From Alphaproteobacteria bacterium (lineage in GTDB: Bacteria > Pseudomonadota > Alphaproteobacteria > UBA9655), in assembly GCA_019746105.1 (NCBI GenBank), contig JAIESK010000003.1, positions 1 to 36,898 of the forward strand: a stretch of DNA of 36,898 nucleotides. Direction: 5' to 3'. The stretch's first letter is position 1. Each line of letters begins with the position of its first letter. The notes beneath the pieces are model-generated. The model made no database searches. It saw only the letters and a program-made list of their open reading frames with translations, and was not told the origin of the DNA. The position numbers and the translations under genes were made by a program. Shown here in pieces: positions 1 through 7,834 of this stretch.

Positions 1-268
1 AGCAGCTCCTGGTTTAGCAGTAGACCTTAGTTTAAAAAATGGATTTACTGCTGGCACATCACTTGGTTGAGCTGTAGCAACAGAGGAATCCGCTGATGTC
101 GTAACACCTGCTTGAACTTGTTTAGCAACATCTGACTTTGAAGTCTTTGGGCTTGCAGTAGAAGTTGTAGTGGCAGCAGCTCCTGGTTTAGCAGTAGACC
201 TTAGTTTAAAAAATGGATTTACTGCTGGCACATCACTTGGTTGAGCTGTAGAAACAGAGGAACTTGCT
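1..268. repeat. 174-bp direct repeat inside the large repeat protein gene
   Basis: Bases 1-94 recur at 175-268 with a spacing of 174 bp (58 codons) and very few mismatches in the first 87 bases. The repeat stays in frame and encodes the minus-strand unit containing DVPAVNPFFKLRSTAKPG. The first copy is cut by the window edge, so further copies may follow outside. Confidence 0.85.
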
Positions 269-2337
269 TGTGTCGTCTTGCCTGCTTGAACTTTTTGCTC
301 ACCAGAAGGCTTTGAAGCTTCTGGAGTTACTGCAGGAATACTACCAGCTAACTTTGAAGTCTCTAGACTTACAGCACCAGGAGCTCCTGCTTTATTCTTA
401 AGCCTTGCTCTAGCATCAGCTAAAAGTTTACCGAACGTCAATTCAGAAGAAGAATCGACTTTGGAAGACTCTGTCAAATTAGGGCTAGAAGATGTTGTTA
501 CTCTTGCCACAGTGAGAACATTTTGTGGAATTACTGTATTTTCCTTGTCTACTTGCTCTCCTGAAGTTGTTTTTGCTTTGTCATTGCCAACTTTTCCTCT
601 TAACCCAGAGAGAAGCGCATTTGTGAACTTTTTAGCTTGTTCCGAAAGGTTAGCTTTTTCCAAAACCTCTGGCATCTTAACTTCTGCTGGAGGTACAGGA
701 GATGGTACTGAAGAAGGTGAAACTGGAATTGAAGCTGCTTGTGAAGCAGGTTTAGCAACAGTTGACGCTGGCATTTTTGGTGCTGGAGGAGGCGTTAGTA
801 CTGGAGCTGAAATTGGTTGCAAAGTAGACTTAGCAGCTGGAGCTGTAGTTGGTGCTGGCTTTGGTTGAGCAACTGGAGTTGGTGTAGTTGTTTGTATAGC
901 TGGCTTAGCGGGGGTTGCTGCTGGAACTGACTTTACAGACGTTGAAGCTGGAACTGTTTGTACAGCTGGCTTAGCAGGGGTTGCTGCTGAAACTGATTTC
1001 ACAGGCGCTGAAGACATTGGAGCTGAAATATTGAATAGATTCTTCAATGCTTCCATCGCTCCTTTTGCCGCAGGAAAAATTTTCTCCGTCATTGATTCAT
1101 CACTAACTGTTTCTTTTACTGCTAGCGCTGGAGGCGTTGGAGCTGCCTGAGAAACAGGCTTTGCAGCTGATGCTGCTGGTGTTGGAGCTGAAATTGGTTT
1201 AGCAGCTGGTGTGGGAGCAACTTTAGCAGCGGGAGCTGGAGACGTTGAAGCTGGCTGAGAAACAGCCTTAGCGGCAGGAGCTGCTGTTGGAGCTGAAATT
1301 GGTTTAGCAGCCGGCACTGGAGCAACTTTAGCAGCGGGAGCTGAAGACACTGGAGCTGGCTGAGAAACAGCCTTAGCGGCAGGAGCTGCTGTTGGAGCTA
1401 AAATTGGTTTAGCAGCTGGCGCTAGAGGCGTTGAAACTGACTGAGAAATAGGCTTAGCAGCAGAAGCTGCTGCTGGTGTTGGAGCTGAAATTGCTTTAGC
1501 AGCTGGTGTGGGAGCAACTTTAGCAGCGGGAGCTGGAGACGTTGAAGCTGTTTGAGAAACAGCCTTAGCAGCTGGTACTGGAGCAACTTTAGTAGCAGGA
1601 GCTGAAGACACTGGAGCTGGCTGAGAAGCAGGCTTAGCAGCAGGAGCTGCTTCTGGTGTTGGAGCTGAAATTGGTTTAGCAGCTGGCACTGGAGCAACTT
1701 TAGTAGCAGGAGCTGAGGACACTGGAGCTAGCTGAGAAACAGCCTTAGCGGCAGGAGCTGCTGTTGGAGCTGAAATTGGTTTAGTAACTGGTGCTGGAGT
1801 AACTTTAGCAGTGGGAGTTGAAGTCTTTACCTGAGAAGCCGCTGAAGTCTTTTGTTGAACAGCCACTGTAGCTCTAGTTGCTGTCCGATTTGCTGCGGTA
1901 GCTCTAGTTGGTGTTCGCTTTGCCGCTGTAGCTCTGGTTGGTGTCCGCTTTGGCGCTGTAGCCCTAGTGGGGGCCCTCTTTGCCGCTGTAGCTCTGGTTG
2001 GTGTCCGCTTTGGCGCTGTAGCCCTAGTGGGGGCCCTCTTTGCCGCTGTAGCTCTGGTTGGCGTCCGCTTTGGCGCTGTAGCCCTAGTGGGGGCCCTCTT
2101 TGCCGCTGTAGCTCTGGTTGGTATCCGCTTTGCTGGCGCAGCTTTAGCAGCATTCTTCCTTGCGGGGGCAGCTTTTCTAGTAGAAGTGGCTGCTTGCTTT
2201 TTCACAGCACTTCTCGTTACTTTTGGAGCAGCGTGAGCTGTATGAGAAAATAACGTATGCTGTGCTAAAAATGAGAGCATTAGCATAGAAACAAAAGAAA
2301 GAGTTCTTATAGATCGAGTTAAAAACTTACTTTTCAT
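1..2337 (-). CDS. Secreted Ala/Pro/Lys-rich repeat protein with histone H1-like basic repeats (3' end outside window)
   Basis: The frame starts at ATG 2337-2335 and stays open for 779 codons to base 1 with no stop, so the C-terminus lies beyond the left edge. Residues 1-36 form a clear signal peptide (basic start, hydrophobic core, AHA cleavage site before AP). Residues about 37-160 are very basic, with a perfect 20-residue repeat built from RATAAKRAPT and RATAPKRTPT units. Residues about 160-400 are an Ala/Pro/Lys region of imperfect 35-42-residue repeats containing AAKPISAP and AVSQPAP. A less repetitive part follows, with short amphipathic stretches (AKGAMEALKNLF, LSEQAKKFTNALL). The last visible part repeats a 58-residue unit containing VPAVNPFFKLRSTAKPG. 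The composition resembles H1-like or AlgP-type basic tails combined with a surface or linker protein, but no enzymatic domain is visible. No clear Shine-Dalgarno sequence precedes the start. Function unknown; an exported DNA- or polyanion-binding or surface protein is inference. Confidence 0.8.
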   Translation of the reverse strand, partial: MKSKFLTRSIRTLSFVSMLMLSFLAQHTLFSHTAHAAPKVTRSAVKKQAATSTRKAAPARKNAAKAAPAKRIPTRATAAKRAPTRATAPKRTPTRATAAKRAPTRATAPKRTPTRATAAKRAPTRATAPKRTPTRATAAKRTPTRATAANRTATRATVAVQQKTSAASQVKTSTPTAKVTPAPVTKPISAPTAAPAAKAVSQLAPVSSAPATKVAPVPAAKPISAPTPEAAPAAKPASQPAPVSSAPATKVAPVPAAKAVSQTASTSPAPAAKVAPTPAAKAISAPTPAAASAAKPISQSVSTPLAPAAKPILAPTAAPAAKAVSQPAPVSSAPAAKVAPVPAAKPISAPTAAPAAKAVSQPASTSPAPAAKVAPTPAAKPISAPTPAASAAKPVSQAAPTPPALAVKETVSDESMTEKIFPAAKGAMEALKNLFNISAPMSSAPVKSVSAATPAKPAVQTVPASTSVKSVPAATPAKPAIQTTTPTPVAQPKPAPTTAPAAKSTLQPISAPVLTPPPAPKMPASTVAKPASQAASIPVSPSSVPSPVPPAEVKMPEVLEKANLSEQAKKFTNALLSGLRGKVGNDKAKTTSGEQVDKENTVIPQNVLTVARVTTSSSPNLTESSKVDSSSELTFGKLLADARARLKNKAGAPGAVSLETSKLAGSIPAVTPEASKPSGEQKVQAGKTTQASSSVSTAQPSDVPAVNPFFKLRSTAKPGAAATTTSTASPKTSKSDVAKQVQAGVTTSADSSVATAQPSDVPAVNPFFKLRSTAKPGAA
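1135..1860. repeat. Imperfect in-frame Ala/Pro/Lys-coding repeats
   Basis: Variants of the segment reading cagctgaaattggtttagca recur through this stretch at spacings of roughly 105-126 bp, always multiples of three. On the minus strand they encode AAKPISAP, AAPAAKAVSQPAP and APAAKVAP modules. Both copy number and order of modules vary, as expected for a locus evolving by unequal recombination or slippage. Confidence 0.8.
1921..2134. repeat. 60-bp tandem repeat encoding a basic 20-residue unit
   Basis: Bases 1921-1980 and 1981-2040 are identical, 2041-2100 differs by one base, and 2101-2134 is a partial copy; 1861-1920 is a diverged copy. The near identity points to recent expansion. The unit contributes four Arg and two Lys per 20 residues on the minus strand. 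Confidence 0.92.
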
Positions 2338-2553
2338 CAAACAAACACCACGCAAAAAATTAAAACCACTATTAATACTCTTCTAATATAGAACAATTAT
2401 AAGCATATTGCAAGTCTTTTTTTAATTTTAAACAACCATTAACAAGGTGACCTCTCTGTGGGGACCAGCCTACTCTCCTAAAACTTTCAACTTTTATAAC
2501 TATCTACTTAATAAAGATCAAGTATTTTTAATAAGAAATTTACATCCTAAAAG

Positions 2554-2580
2554 GAGCTGTACAACTCAGAGATACAGCTC
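2554..2580. other. 8-bp perfect stem-loop in the 2338-3013 intergenic region
   Basis: GAGCTGTA at 2554-2561 pairs with TACAGCTC at 2573-2580 around an 11-base loop. Read on the minus strand it is followed by CCTTTTAGG, a weak U tract. The 676-base gap between 2338 and 3013 otherwise holds two palindromic repeats and a candidate promoter; I see no convincing gene upstream of 3014. Confidence 0.4.
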
Positions 2581-2653
2581 AGTAAGACTCACATCAAAAT
2601 TGATGCACGTCGTGCGAGATACGACTGGGTTTTTCAAAGAATTTAAGTAAAAG

Positions 2654-2718
2654 CTCCCGCGGTCTAGACGTCGTGCGGAGAGAGGGTGACGTCCCGCTAT
2701 TTAACAACAGGATCCATC
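2654..2718. repeat. Diverged copy of the GGATCC-type dispersed palindromic repeat
   Basis: The segment contains ctcccgcggtctagacg and gacgtcccgctatttaacaacaggatccatc, which match the plan of the better preserved copies at 26536-26606 and 17305-17365 (a GACGTCC/CGCGGG arm ending in GGATCCA). Such intergenic palindromes are common in intracellular alphaproteobacteria and in many other proteobacteria. Confidence 0.6.
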
Positions 2719-2739
2719 TTAATGATTATCCATGAGATG

Positions 2740-2842
2740 CTGAGTTCCCCTCGTTTTACTCGGGGTCTCAGGATGGCATTTTTTTCTAATAAAAACAAAA
2801 GGTTGTCATCCTGAGGAGCCCTTTAGGGCGAACTCAGGATCT
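2740..2842. repeat. Second family of dispersed palindromic repeat (CTGAGGAGC type)
   Basis: The half gagttcccctcg...ctcaggatggca is followed, after an A/T spacer, by ttgtcatcctgaggagccctttagggcgaactcaggat. The two halves are imperfect inverted copies and the second has its own internal hairpin (gagccctttagggcgaactc). This is the widespread CATCCTGAG-type intergenic repeat; no coding role. Confidence 0.65.
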
Positions 2843-2884
2843 ATTCAATAACATAATAGTTGATTCAATAAAGAGAAAAATAAG

Positions 2885-2938
2885 TCTTAACAATTTCTTT
2901 AATATTTATGTCAGATTAACCTAGCATAAAAAGGGATG
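2885..2938 (+). promoter_or_regulatory. Promoter-like element shared with the 5397 gene
   Basis: This AT-rich block (cttaacaatttctttaatat, then tatgtcagattaa, then tagcataaaaaggga) matches 5333-5392 closely, including the distinctive end TAGCATAAAAAG(G/A)GATGA. Two copies upstream of two unrelated genes suggest a conserved promoter or operator rather than coding sequence. TAGCATAAA could contain a -10-like hexamer, but no start site can be assigned by eye. Confidence 0.45.
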
Positions 2939-3013
2939 AACTTACGGGAATACAAATCGCCCACCTCTCTCTGTATTTTATGGGCCTAACAATTTTATGA
3001 AAGGAACATCACC

Positions 3014-3252
3014 ATGCAAAAAAATTTCTCCGGGCATCCGTACTGACTCTAGGACTCCTCGCGTCGGCTTTACCCTTGATGAATTCTCAGAGTAAAGCTG
3101 CGGAATGCGAATGCTCTTGTCAGGGGCCGGGCGGATACTTTGAGTACATAGGAAAAGCCCCATCTGAATCTGCTTGTAAAGTTTCTTGCAAGGAACATTA
3201 TCACACCCAAACCGGGCTGCGGGCGGTAGACGGTGTATGTACGCCCTCATAG
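3014..3252 (+). pseudogene. Small Cys-rich secreted protein, frameshifted in an A7 run
   Basis: An ATG at 3014 follows AAAGGA with good spacing, but its frame stops after 10 codons. If the A7 run at 3018-3024 is read as eight A's, the frame runs uninterrupted to TAG 3250-3252 and gives 79 residues: a textbook signal peptide (MQKKFLRASVLTLGLLASAL), then a mature part with six Cys arranged CECSC...C...SC...C. Without the shift there is no start codon before a mid-signal ATG. It may be a recent pseudogene, a gene rescued by transcriptional slippage on the A run, or an assembly error. I do not recognise the family. It lies downstream of the promoter-like element at 2885-2938. Confidence 0.6.
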
Positions 3253-3335
3253 AAGTAGCTGATGGGGAATAATGCTGCCCTCTGTATCGCGCATTAGCGT
3301 AATTTTTCACTTGATATTTTCCAAGTAACAACCAT

Positions 3336-3364
3336 ATAAGTAAAAAACTAAACGAATTACTTAT
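3336..3364. promoter_or_regulatory. Inverted repeat just upstream of the 3373 start
   Basis: ATAAGTAA at 3336-3343 and TTACTTAT at 3357-3364 are perfect 8-bp inverted repeats with a 13-base spacer, ending 8 bases before the ATG. It could be an operator or an mRNA hairpin limiting ribosome access; no purine-rich Shine-Dalgarno sequence is visible between it and the start. Confidence 0.35.
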
Positions 3365-3372
3365 GGTGTTTT

Positions 3373-5160
3373 ATGAAAAATTATACTCAATTTTTATTAT
3401 TGATCGTAGGAATATCAACAGGTTTTGTTGATAGCAGCAAAGCAATGGATCCAAAGGAAGACCTTTGGCAAGACATGATTCAAATAGCTGAAAGTCGGGG
3501 TCGTTATAATCAGATTGTTCATAATATTTACACTGACTGGCAAAAAGAAAAAATAACTCCAGAGCTAACAGAACAAGTTAATAATTTTACACAACAGTTA
3601 ACGAACATTGATTACGATAGTATTCTGAATAGAGAAGGTATATTTGATAGTAAAACGCGTAATCAGTTCGCCAAGCATATGCGGATAGAAACCCTTAAAA
3701 AGTTCCCTCTCAACTCCCTTAAAAACAAGATAGGTTGGGAATTTTTTGAGCATAGCCTGAGAGCTTTTAAAACCCCTCAAGAACGAATGGCTATCTGCCC
3801 TCGTTTAGTAGAGGAGCTAGAGTTTCTACGGGCTGAAAATTTGGGAGGCCTGCACTCAAAAATCGAACAACCCACTGGGTTTGAACAGGATGAACTTAAC
3901 CATACAATTGTTTTGTTGGAAAGACTAAGAAGGTACAGTGAACAGGCCGCACTCTGTGATGATGGATTTGGCATGACCAAGATAGCAATGGGTTTCACGC
4001 AGAGGGACCTCTCCAAAGAGTCTATAGAAAAGACCGTAACTTCAAGGACTGAAAATAAAGAGAAAGTTAACATGGGTATATCGCCAGAGAAAAGCCAAAA
4101 GCTGAAAGATAAGAGTGGACTTCCTACAGCAACCGTCAAAATAGAAAATGCTCTAATGCCTATAAACCTCTCCAAAGAGTCTGCAGAAAAGCAAATAGCT
4201 TCATGGGTTGAAAATAAAAAGAAAGTTACCATGGATGTATTACCAGAACGAAGCAAAAAGTTGGAAGATAATCGTGGATTTTCTACAGTAATATGTAATT
4301 TCGTTAATAAAAATATGAACCCAATTAGAGATCAAGTTTACGTTGATCATGTATTGGAATTTTTGTCTAATTATGTGATTCAACCAGATACCGATCATTT
4401 GAAAACAAACTTTCCTCGCGCCGAAAATATAAAAAGACCTACTGTTGACCTTACTGAGTTTCTTCCACTCGAACTCATGAAATCAAAAAAGAAAAAACCT
4501 ACGGCTCCTAAAAAAGCTGCTAAGAAAAAGCCTCTTTCTGCAAAGGCATTTCAAAAAGAAAAAGCTGTAAAAGTGCCCACGCCTTCTGCACAAGTGTTGC
4601 CGTCCCCTCTGACTCCTATAAAAGAAAGCACAAAGGCTATTCCAGTAGTAGACAAACCTGAAGCCATCTCGCCTGAAATCCTTCCCCAGCCAATTGCGCT
4701 TCCTCAAAAAAATGTAGTCACACCACCAGAAGAGAATCATCCCTTAAAAGAAGAACTCAGAATGGCTTTTACCAATGCCTATGAACTTGAAGGATATTTG
4801 GCGATTTTTGAATCACAAAGCCGTCGTGCACACATTAATTTTGAAGATCTAGCTAAAGGAAAAGATTCATCAAAAGATAAAAAATCAAATGGCCTCAGTT
4901 GGAAGAATTTTAAGAGGTTCTTGCAAAATAAGGGTTGGACAGTGGATGAAGGCTTATCTAAAGGATCCTCTGTGTCTTTTATCCCCCCTCGCCGATTTGC
5001 TTCATTAACGGGTCTCACACCAAAACGCATTAATGTGCATAAGCCAAAAGACACTAAGATTTTACTTTATGAGGGGTATCTGAAATTTTTCCGCTCTGGA
5101 TTCGAGTCCATGGGACTTACTGAAAAATCAATCAGTGACTGGCGAAAGGCGTTAGAATAA
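3373..5160 (+). CDS. Secreted 595-aa protein with Lys-rich cluster and HicA-like C-terminal domain
   Basis: Residues 1-24 form a signal peptide ending near SSKA. Residues 25-210 are predicted helical and unrecognised. A 53-residue direct duplication follows (212-264 and 265-317, each opening (D/N)LSKES.EK and containing ENK.KV). Residues about 372-395 are a dense lysine cluster (KSKKKKPTAPKKAAKKK), followed by a Pro-rich linker. The last 125 residues contain GLSWKNFKRFLQNKGW, a GSSVSF strand, then INVHKPK and a final helix ending FESMGLT. This order (helix, GS-strand, H-x-P/K strand, terminal helix ending in G-[LV]-T) matches the HicA/YcfA toxin fold and can be aligned with the C-terminus of the protein at 19923-21854. 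Classical HicA has GSH; here GSS occupies that place, so RNase activity is doubtful. An exported, possibly host-acting protein is inference. Confidence 0.8.
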   Translation: MKNYTQFLLLIVGISTGFVDSSKAMDPKEDLWQDMIQIAESRGRYNQIVHNIYTDWQKEKITPELTEQVNNFTQQLTNIDYDSILNREGIFDSKTRNQFAKHMRIETLKKFPLNSLKNKIGWEFFEHSLRAFKTPQERMAICPRLVEELEFLRAENLGGLHSKIEQPTGFEQDELNHTIVLLERLRRYSEQAALCDDGFGMTKIAMGFTQRDLSKESIEKTVTSRTENKEKVNMGISPEKSQKLKDKSGLPTATVKIENALMPINLSKESAEKQIASWVENKKKVTMDVLPERSKKLEDNRGFSTVICNFVNKNMNPIRDQVYVDHVLEFLSNYVIQPDTDHLKTNFPRAENIKRPTVDLTEFLPLELMKSKKKKPTAPKKAAKKKPLSAKAFQKEKAVKVPTPSAQVLPSPLTPIKESTKAIPVVDKPEAISPEILPQPIALPQKNVVTPPEENHPLKEELRMAFTNAYELEGYLAIFESQSRRAHINFEDLAKGKDSSKDKKSNGLSWKNFKRFLQNKGWTVDEGLSKGSSVSFIPPRRFASLTGLTPKRINVHKPKDTKILLYEGYLKFFRSGFESMGLTEKSISDWRKALE

Positions 5161-5237
5161 TAAACTTAATATAAGATGCACTCATTATGTGCGCCTTAGT
5201 TAAGTTGGGAATCGCTTATGTATCTATAGAAAAAACT

Positions 5238-5275
5238 AAGCCTCTTTCCAGAGAGAGAAAGAGGCTTTTCTATTT
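5238..5275 (+). terminator. Rho-independent terminator after the 3373 gene
   Basis: AAGCCTCTTTC (5238-5248) pairs perfectly with GAAAGAGGCTT (5257-5267) around an 8-base loop, and the T-rich tract TTCTATTT follows. It ends the 3373-5160 transcript and separates it from the next promoter-like element. Confidence 0.85.
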
Positions 5276-5332
5276 ACGCTTTTGGTCTCAAGAATAACAA
5301 CTTTTACAACTCACTCTAAATGGCGAAATAAA

Positions 5333-5392
5333 GCTTAATAATTTCTTTAACATTTTATGTCACACTAAATTTAGTAGCATAAAAAGAGATGA
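5333..5392 (+). promoter_or_regulatory. Promoter-like element shared with the 3014 gene
   Basis: gcttaataatttctttaac, ttttatgtcacactaaattt and agtagcataaaaagagatga parallel the block at 2885-2938. Here it ends 4 bases before the ATG at 5397, so AAAAAGAGATGA may also serve as the ribosome binding site. The same block lies about 75 bases further from the start in the 3014 gene. Confidence 0.45.
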
Positions 5393-5396
5393 CCAT

Positions 5397-6443
5397 ATGG
5401 CTGAAAAGCAAGAACCTTTTGAAATTGGTGGAGAAATTATCCAGCCCGGCACCCGCAAGGTTGTTCGCATTCCAACCTCTATGTTTCCTGAATTTCCAGC
5501 TTTTAATTTGACGGCTTATGTGATTCATGGAAGGTTGCCTGGAAAGAAGCTATTTCTCAGCTCAACCATACATGGTGATGAATTAAATGGAATCGCTGCT
5601 ATAAAAAGTGTTCTTTCCTCACATCACACGAAACATCTTAAGGGAACTCTTATTGCTGTTCCCATAGTCAATTTGGTTGGAACTCTTATTAAAAGTCGTT
5701 ATCTGCCTGATCGCCGCGATTTAAACAGAAGCTTTCCTGGCTCTGAAACGGGCTCTCAAGCTTCACAACTTGCTTACCTTTTCCTGAATGAAATCGTAAA
5801 AAAGTGTACTCACGGCATTGATCTTCACACGGGATCCGATAATCGTACTAATCTGCCTCAAATCCGCTGCGACTTTGATAGTAAAGAGGCACTTAATCTT
5901 GCTCTTGTTTTTGGGGCTCCTGTTATTCTTAAAGCCAAACTACGCGATGGATCTTTGCGTGAAGCATCTGAAAGTTTACAAATTCCCACGGTAGTTTTTG
6001 AGGGCGGAGAAGCTTTGCGTTTCAATAAATTTGCAATACGCGTCGCCAAAAATGGTATTTTACGGGTTATGGCTCATCTTGATATGATAGATAAAACAAA
6101 GTTTAAAGCCATTAAGACCCCTTCCCTACTTTCTCCTGCAAGCCGCTGGGTGCGTTCTCCTAATACAGGTATTTTACATACGATGTGCGACCTTGGCCAT
6201 AAAGTCATTAAAGGCGATATCTTAGGAAAGATAGGTGATTCTTTAGGTCTTGCTCACACAAATATTGTGGCTAATTTTGATGGTGTTGTAGTCGGCCGCA
6301 CCCAATTACCTTTCGTCTTTCAAGGAGATGCTATTTTTAATGTAGCGTGGGTCCCCGACCCTGAAAAAGCAGAAGAAATTCTTCTTGAGTTTAAGGAAGA
6401 AATTGAACTTAACGTTTCATCGGACGATCCAACAACCTATTAA
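5397..6443 (+). CDS. Succinylglutamate desuccinylase/aspartoacylase family zinc hydrolase
   Basis: This 348-residue protein belongs to the M14-like AstE/AspA carboxypeptidase superfamily, which hydrolyses N-acyl amino acids or related amides with one zinc ion. The motif STIHGDELNG (about residues 60-69) supplies the HxxE zinc ligands, LPDRRDLNRSFPG is the conserved Asn-Arg substrate region, and GIDLHTGS supplies the third His ligand. The C-terminal third (from about residue 240) is the beta domain typical of the longer bacterial members (TGILH....LGHKVIKGDILGKIGD). No signal peptide, so probably cytoplasmic. The exact substrate cannot be read from sequence. It is followed by the terminase gene after 19 bases. 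Confidence 0.85.
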   Translation: MAEKQEPFEIGGEIIQPGTRKVVRIPTSMFPEFPAFNLTAYVIHGRLPGKKLFLSSTIHGDELNGIAAIKSVLSSHHTKHLKGTLIAVPIVNLVGTLIKSRYLPDRRDLNRSFPGSETGSQASQLAYLFLNEIVKKCTHGIDLHTGSDNRTNLPQIRCDFDSKEALNLALVFGAPVILKAKLRDGSLREASESLQIPTVVFEGGEALRFNKFAIRVAKNGILRVMAHLDMIDKTKFKAIKTPSLLSPASRWVRSPNTGILHTMCDLGHKVIKGDILGKIGDSLGLAHTNIVANFDGVVVGRTQLPFVFQGDAIFNVAWVPDPEKAEEILLEFKEEIELNVSSDDPTTY

Positions 6444-6462
6444 TTTTAATCTTTGTATCATT

Positions 6463-7740
6463 ATGTCAAATTCCCTTCTGCAAAATTTTCAGAAGCTTCT
6501 CGCTCTCGAGTTAGAGAGAAGAAAGCAAGAAATAGCGTCCTATGTGTGGGAAAACGTCGCAAGACCAAATCAACTTCCGCCAAAAGGCAACTGGAAGATT
6601 TGGTTGATTTTAGCCGGACGCGGCTTTGGAAAAACACGCATGGGCGCTGAAACCATTCGTACTTGGATTGATCAAAAGATTTATCGACGCATAGCGTTAA
6701 TTGCCGAAACAGAAAATGAAGGCCGAAGAGTTATGATCGAAGGACCGTCGGGTCTTTTGAATATTTACCCTCCAAAAGAAACACCTCTTTATGAACCTTC
6801 GAAACGCAAAATCACCTGGAAGAATGGCGCCGTTGCGACCACCTTTAGTGCTGATGCTTATGAGCAATTACGCGGCCCCCAATTTGATGCGGCCTGGATT
6901 GATGAGCTCGCCAAGTTTAATTATGATCAACACGTCTGGGATCAACTTATGTTTGCTTTGAGGCTCGGCAAATTTCCCCGAGTTATTATCACCACCACCC
7001 CACGTCCAACGCCACTTTTGAAAAAGTTGATCAAAAACCCTGATGCCGTCATCACCCGTGGAACCACCTTTGAGAATGCCGCTAATTTAGCAGAGCCATT
7101 TCTTAGCTATATGAAGCAAAATTACGAAGGCTCGCGCCTAGGACGCCAAGAGCTTTATGCCGAACTTTTAGAGGAAAATGAAGAAGCTTTATGGACCCCC
7201 AAAATGATTGAGAAGGCTAGAGAGGCCTATCTACCTCAACCATTAAAACGCCTTATTATTGCTATTGATCCTGCAGTCACAAGTAAAGAGCATAGCGATG
7301 AGACAGGAATTATCGCCGCTGGCATCACACAAAATGGGATTGGCGTTATCTTAGAGGACCTCTCTATGAAGGGCACGCCTTCTCAATGGATTCGGTGTGC
7401 TATTGACGCCTACAAGCGCCTCAAAGCTGACCGTATAGTAGCCGAAGTCAATATGGGTGGTGAGCTTGTTGAACAGTTATTACGGACCTTTGACCCCTCT
7501 CTGAGCTACAAACCCTTACATGCCACCCGTGGAAAAATAATGCGGGCAGAACCTATTGCTGCCCTTTATGAACAAGGGAAAGTTTGGCATGCAACCACCT
7601 TTCCTGGTCTTGAAGAGCAACTATGTAATTATTCTCCCAAGTCCAGCATGAAATCTCCCGACCGTCTAGATGCCTTGGTATGGGCCCTTTCTGAATTAAT
7701 GTTGACTGCTTCAAGTAAATTCAAAGTTTGGCAGGTTTGA
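6463..7740 (+). CDS. Terminase large subunit (GTA/phage DNA packaging ATPase-nuclease), solitary
   Basis: The ATG at 6463 is chosen because an upstream in-frame start would lie inside the preceding gene; this gives 425 residues. The packaging ATPase shows Walker A AGRGFGKT (51-58), Walker B AAWIDE (143-148) and the coupling motif TTTPRP (177-182). The C-terminal RNase H-like nuclease shows the acidic residues D269 (IAIDP), E328 (VAEVN) and D403 (DRLDALVWA). The sequence is of the type found as gene 2 of alphaproteobacterial gene transfer agents and related phages. No portal, protease or capsid gene is nearby, so it is an isolated packaging gene. It looks intact, suggesting either selection or recent isolation. 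No clear ribosome binding site precedes it. Confidence 0.85.
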   Translation: MSNSLLQNFQKLLALELERRKQEIASYVWENVARPNQLPPKGNWKIWLILAGRGFGKTRMGAETIRTWIDQKIYRRIALIAETENEGRRVMIEGPSGLLNIYPPKETPLYEPSKRKITWKNGAVATTFSADAYEQLRGPQFDAAWIDELAKFNYDQHVWDQLMFALRLGKFPRVIITTTPRPTPLLKKLIKNPDAVITRGTTFENAANLAEPFLSYMKQNYEGSRLGRQELYAELLEENEEALWTPKMIEKAREAYLPQPLKRLIIAIDPAVTSKEHSDETGIIAAGITQNGIGVILEDLSMKGTPSQWIRCAIDAYKRLKADRIVAEVNMGGELVEQLLRTFDPSLSYKPLHATRGKIMRAEPIAALYEQGKVWHATTFPGLEEQLCNYSPKSSMKSPDRLDALVWALSELMLTASSKFKVWQV

Positions 7741-7834
7741 GAGTTTTTTTATAGATGATCTTTCTTCTTTAGACGTTCCCTAAATCTTAAATTTCATCTA
7801 TACTTAATCTTATAAAAGGATTTAAGGGTAGAAT

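Noticed and set aside
430-470. WH2-like actin-binding motif (KLLADARARLKNK) in the repeat protein
   Set aside because: The spacing between the LL and LK parts is shorter than in real WH2 motifs; chance similarity in a low-complexity protein is likely.
1122-1697. Leu/Gln-rich minus-strand frames inside the repeat region
   Set aside because: They are out-of-frame readings of the continuous 779-codon Ala/Pro frame; their composition is produced by the repeats.
1921-2134. CRISPR-like regular repeats
   Set aside because: The units are contiguous, in frame and coding, with no unique spacers.
1852-2253. Cys/Trp/Ser-rich and Ala/Val-rich plus-strand frames
   Set aside because: They lie opposite the 60-bp repeats of the minus-strand gene, have no ribosome binding site and reflect only the repeat.
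2447-2650. 67-codon plus-strand frame
   Set aside because: GTG start without ribosome binding site, no recognisable features, overlaps a hairpin and ends near a dispersed repeat.
2978-3331. 117-codon minus-strand frame
   Set aside because: It is antisense to the frameshifted Cys-rich gene, whose signal peptide and ribosome binding site are far more convincing.
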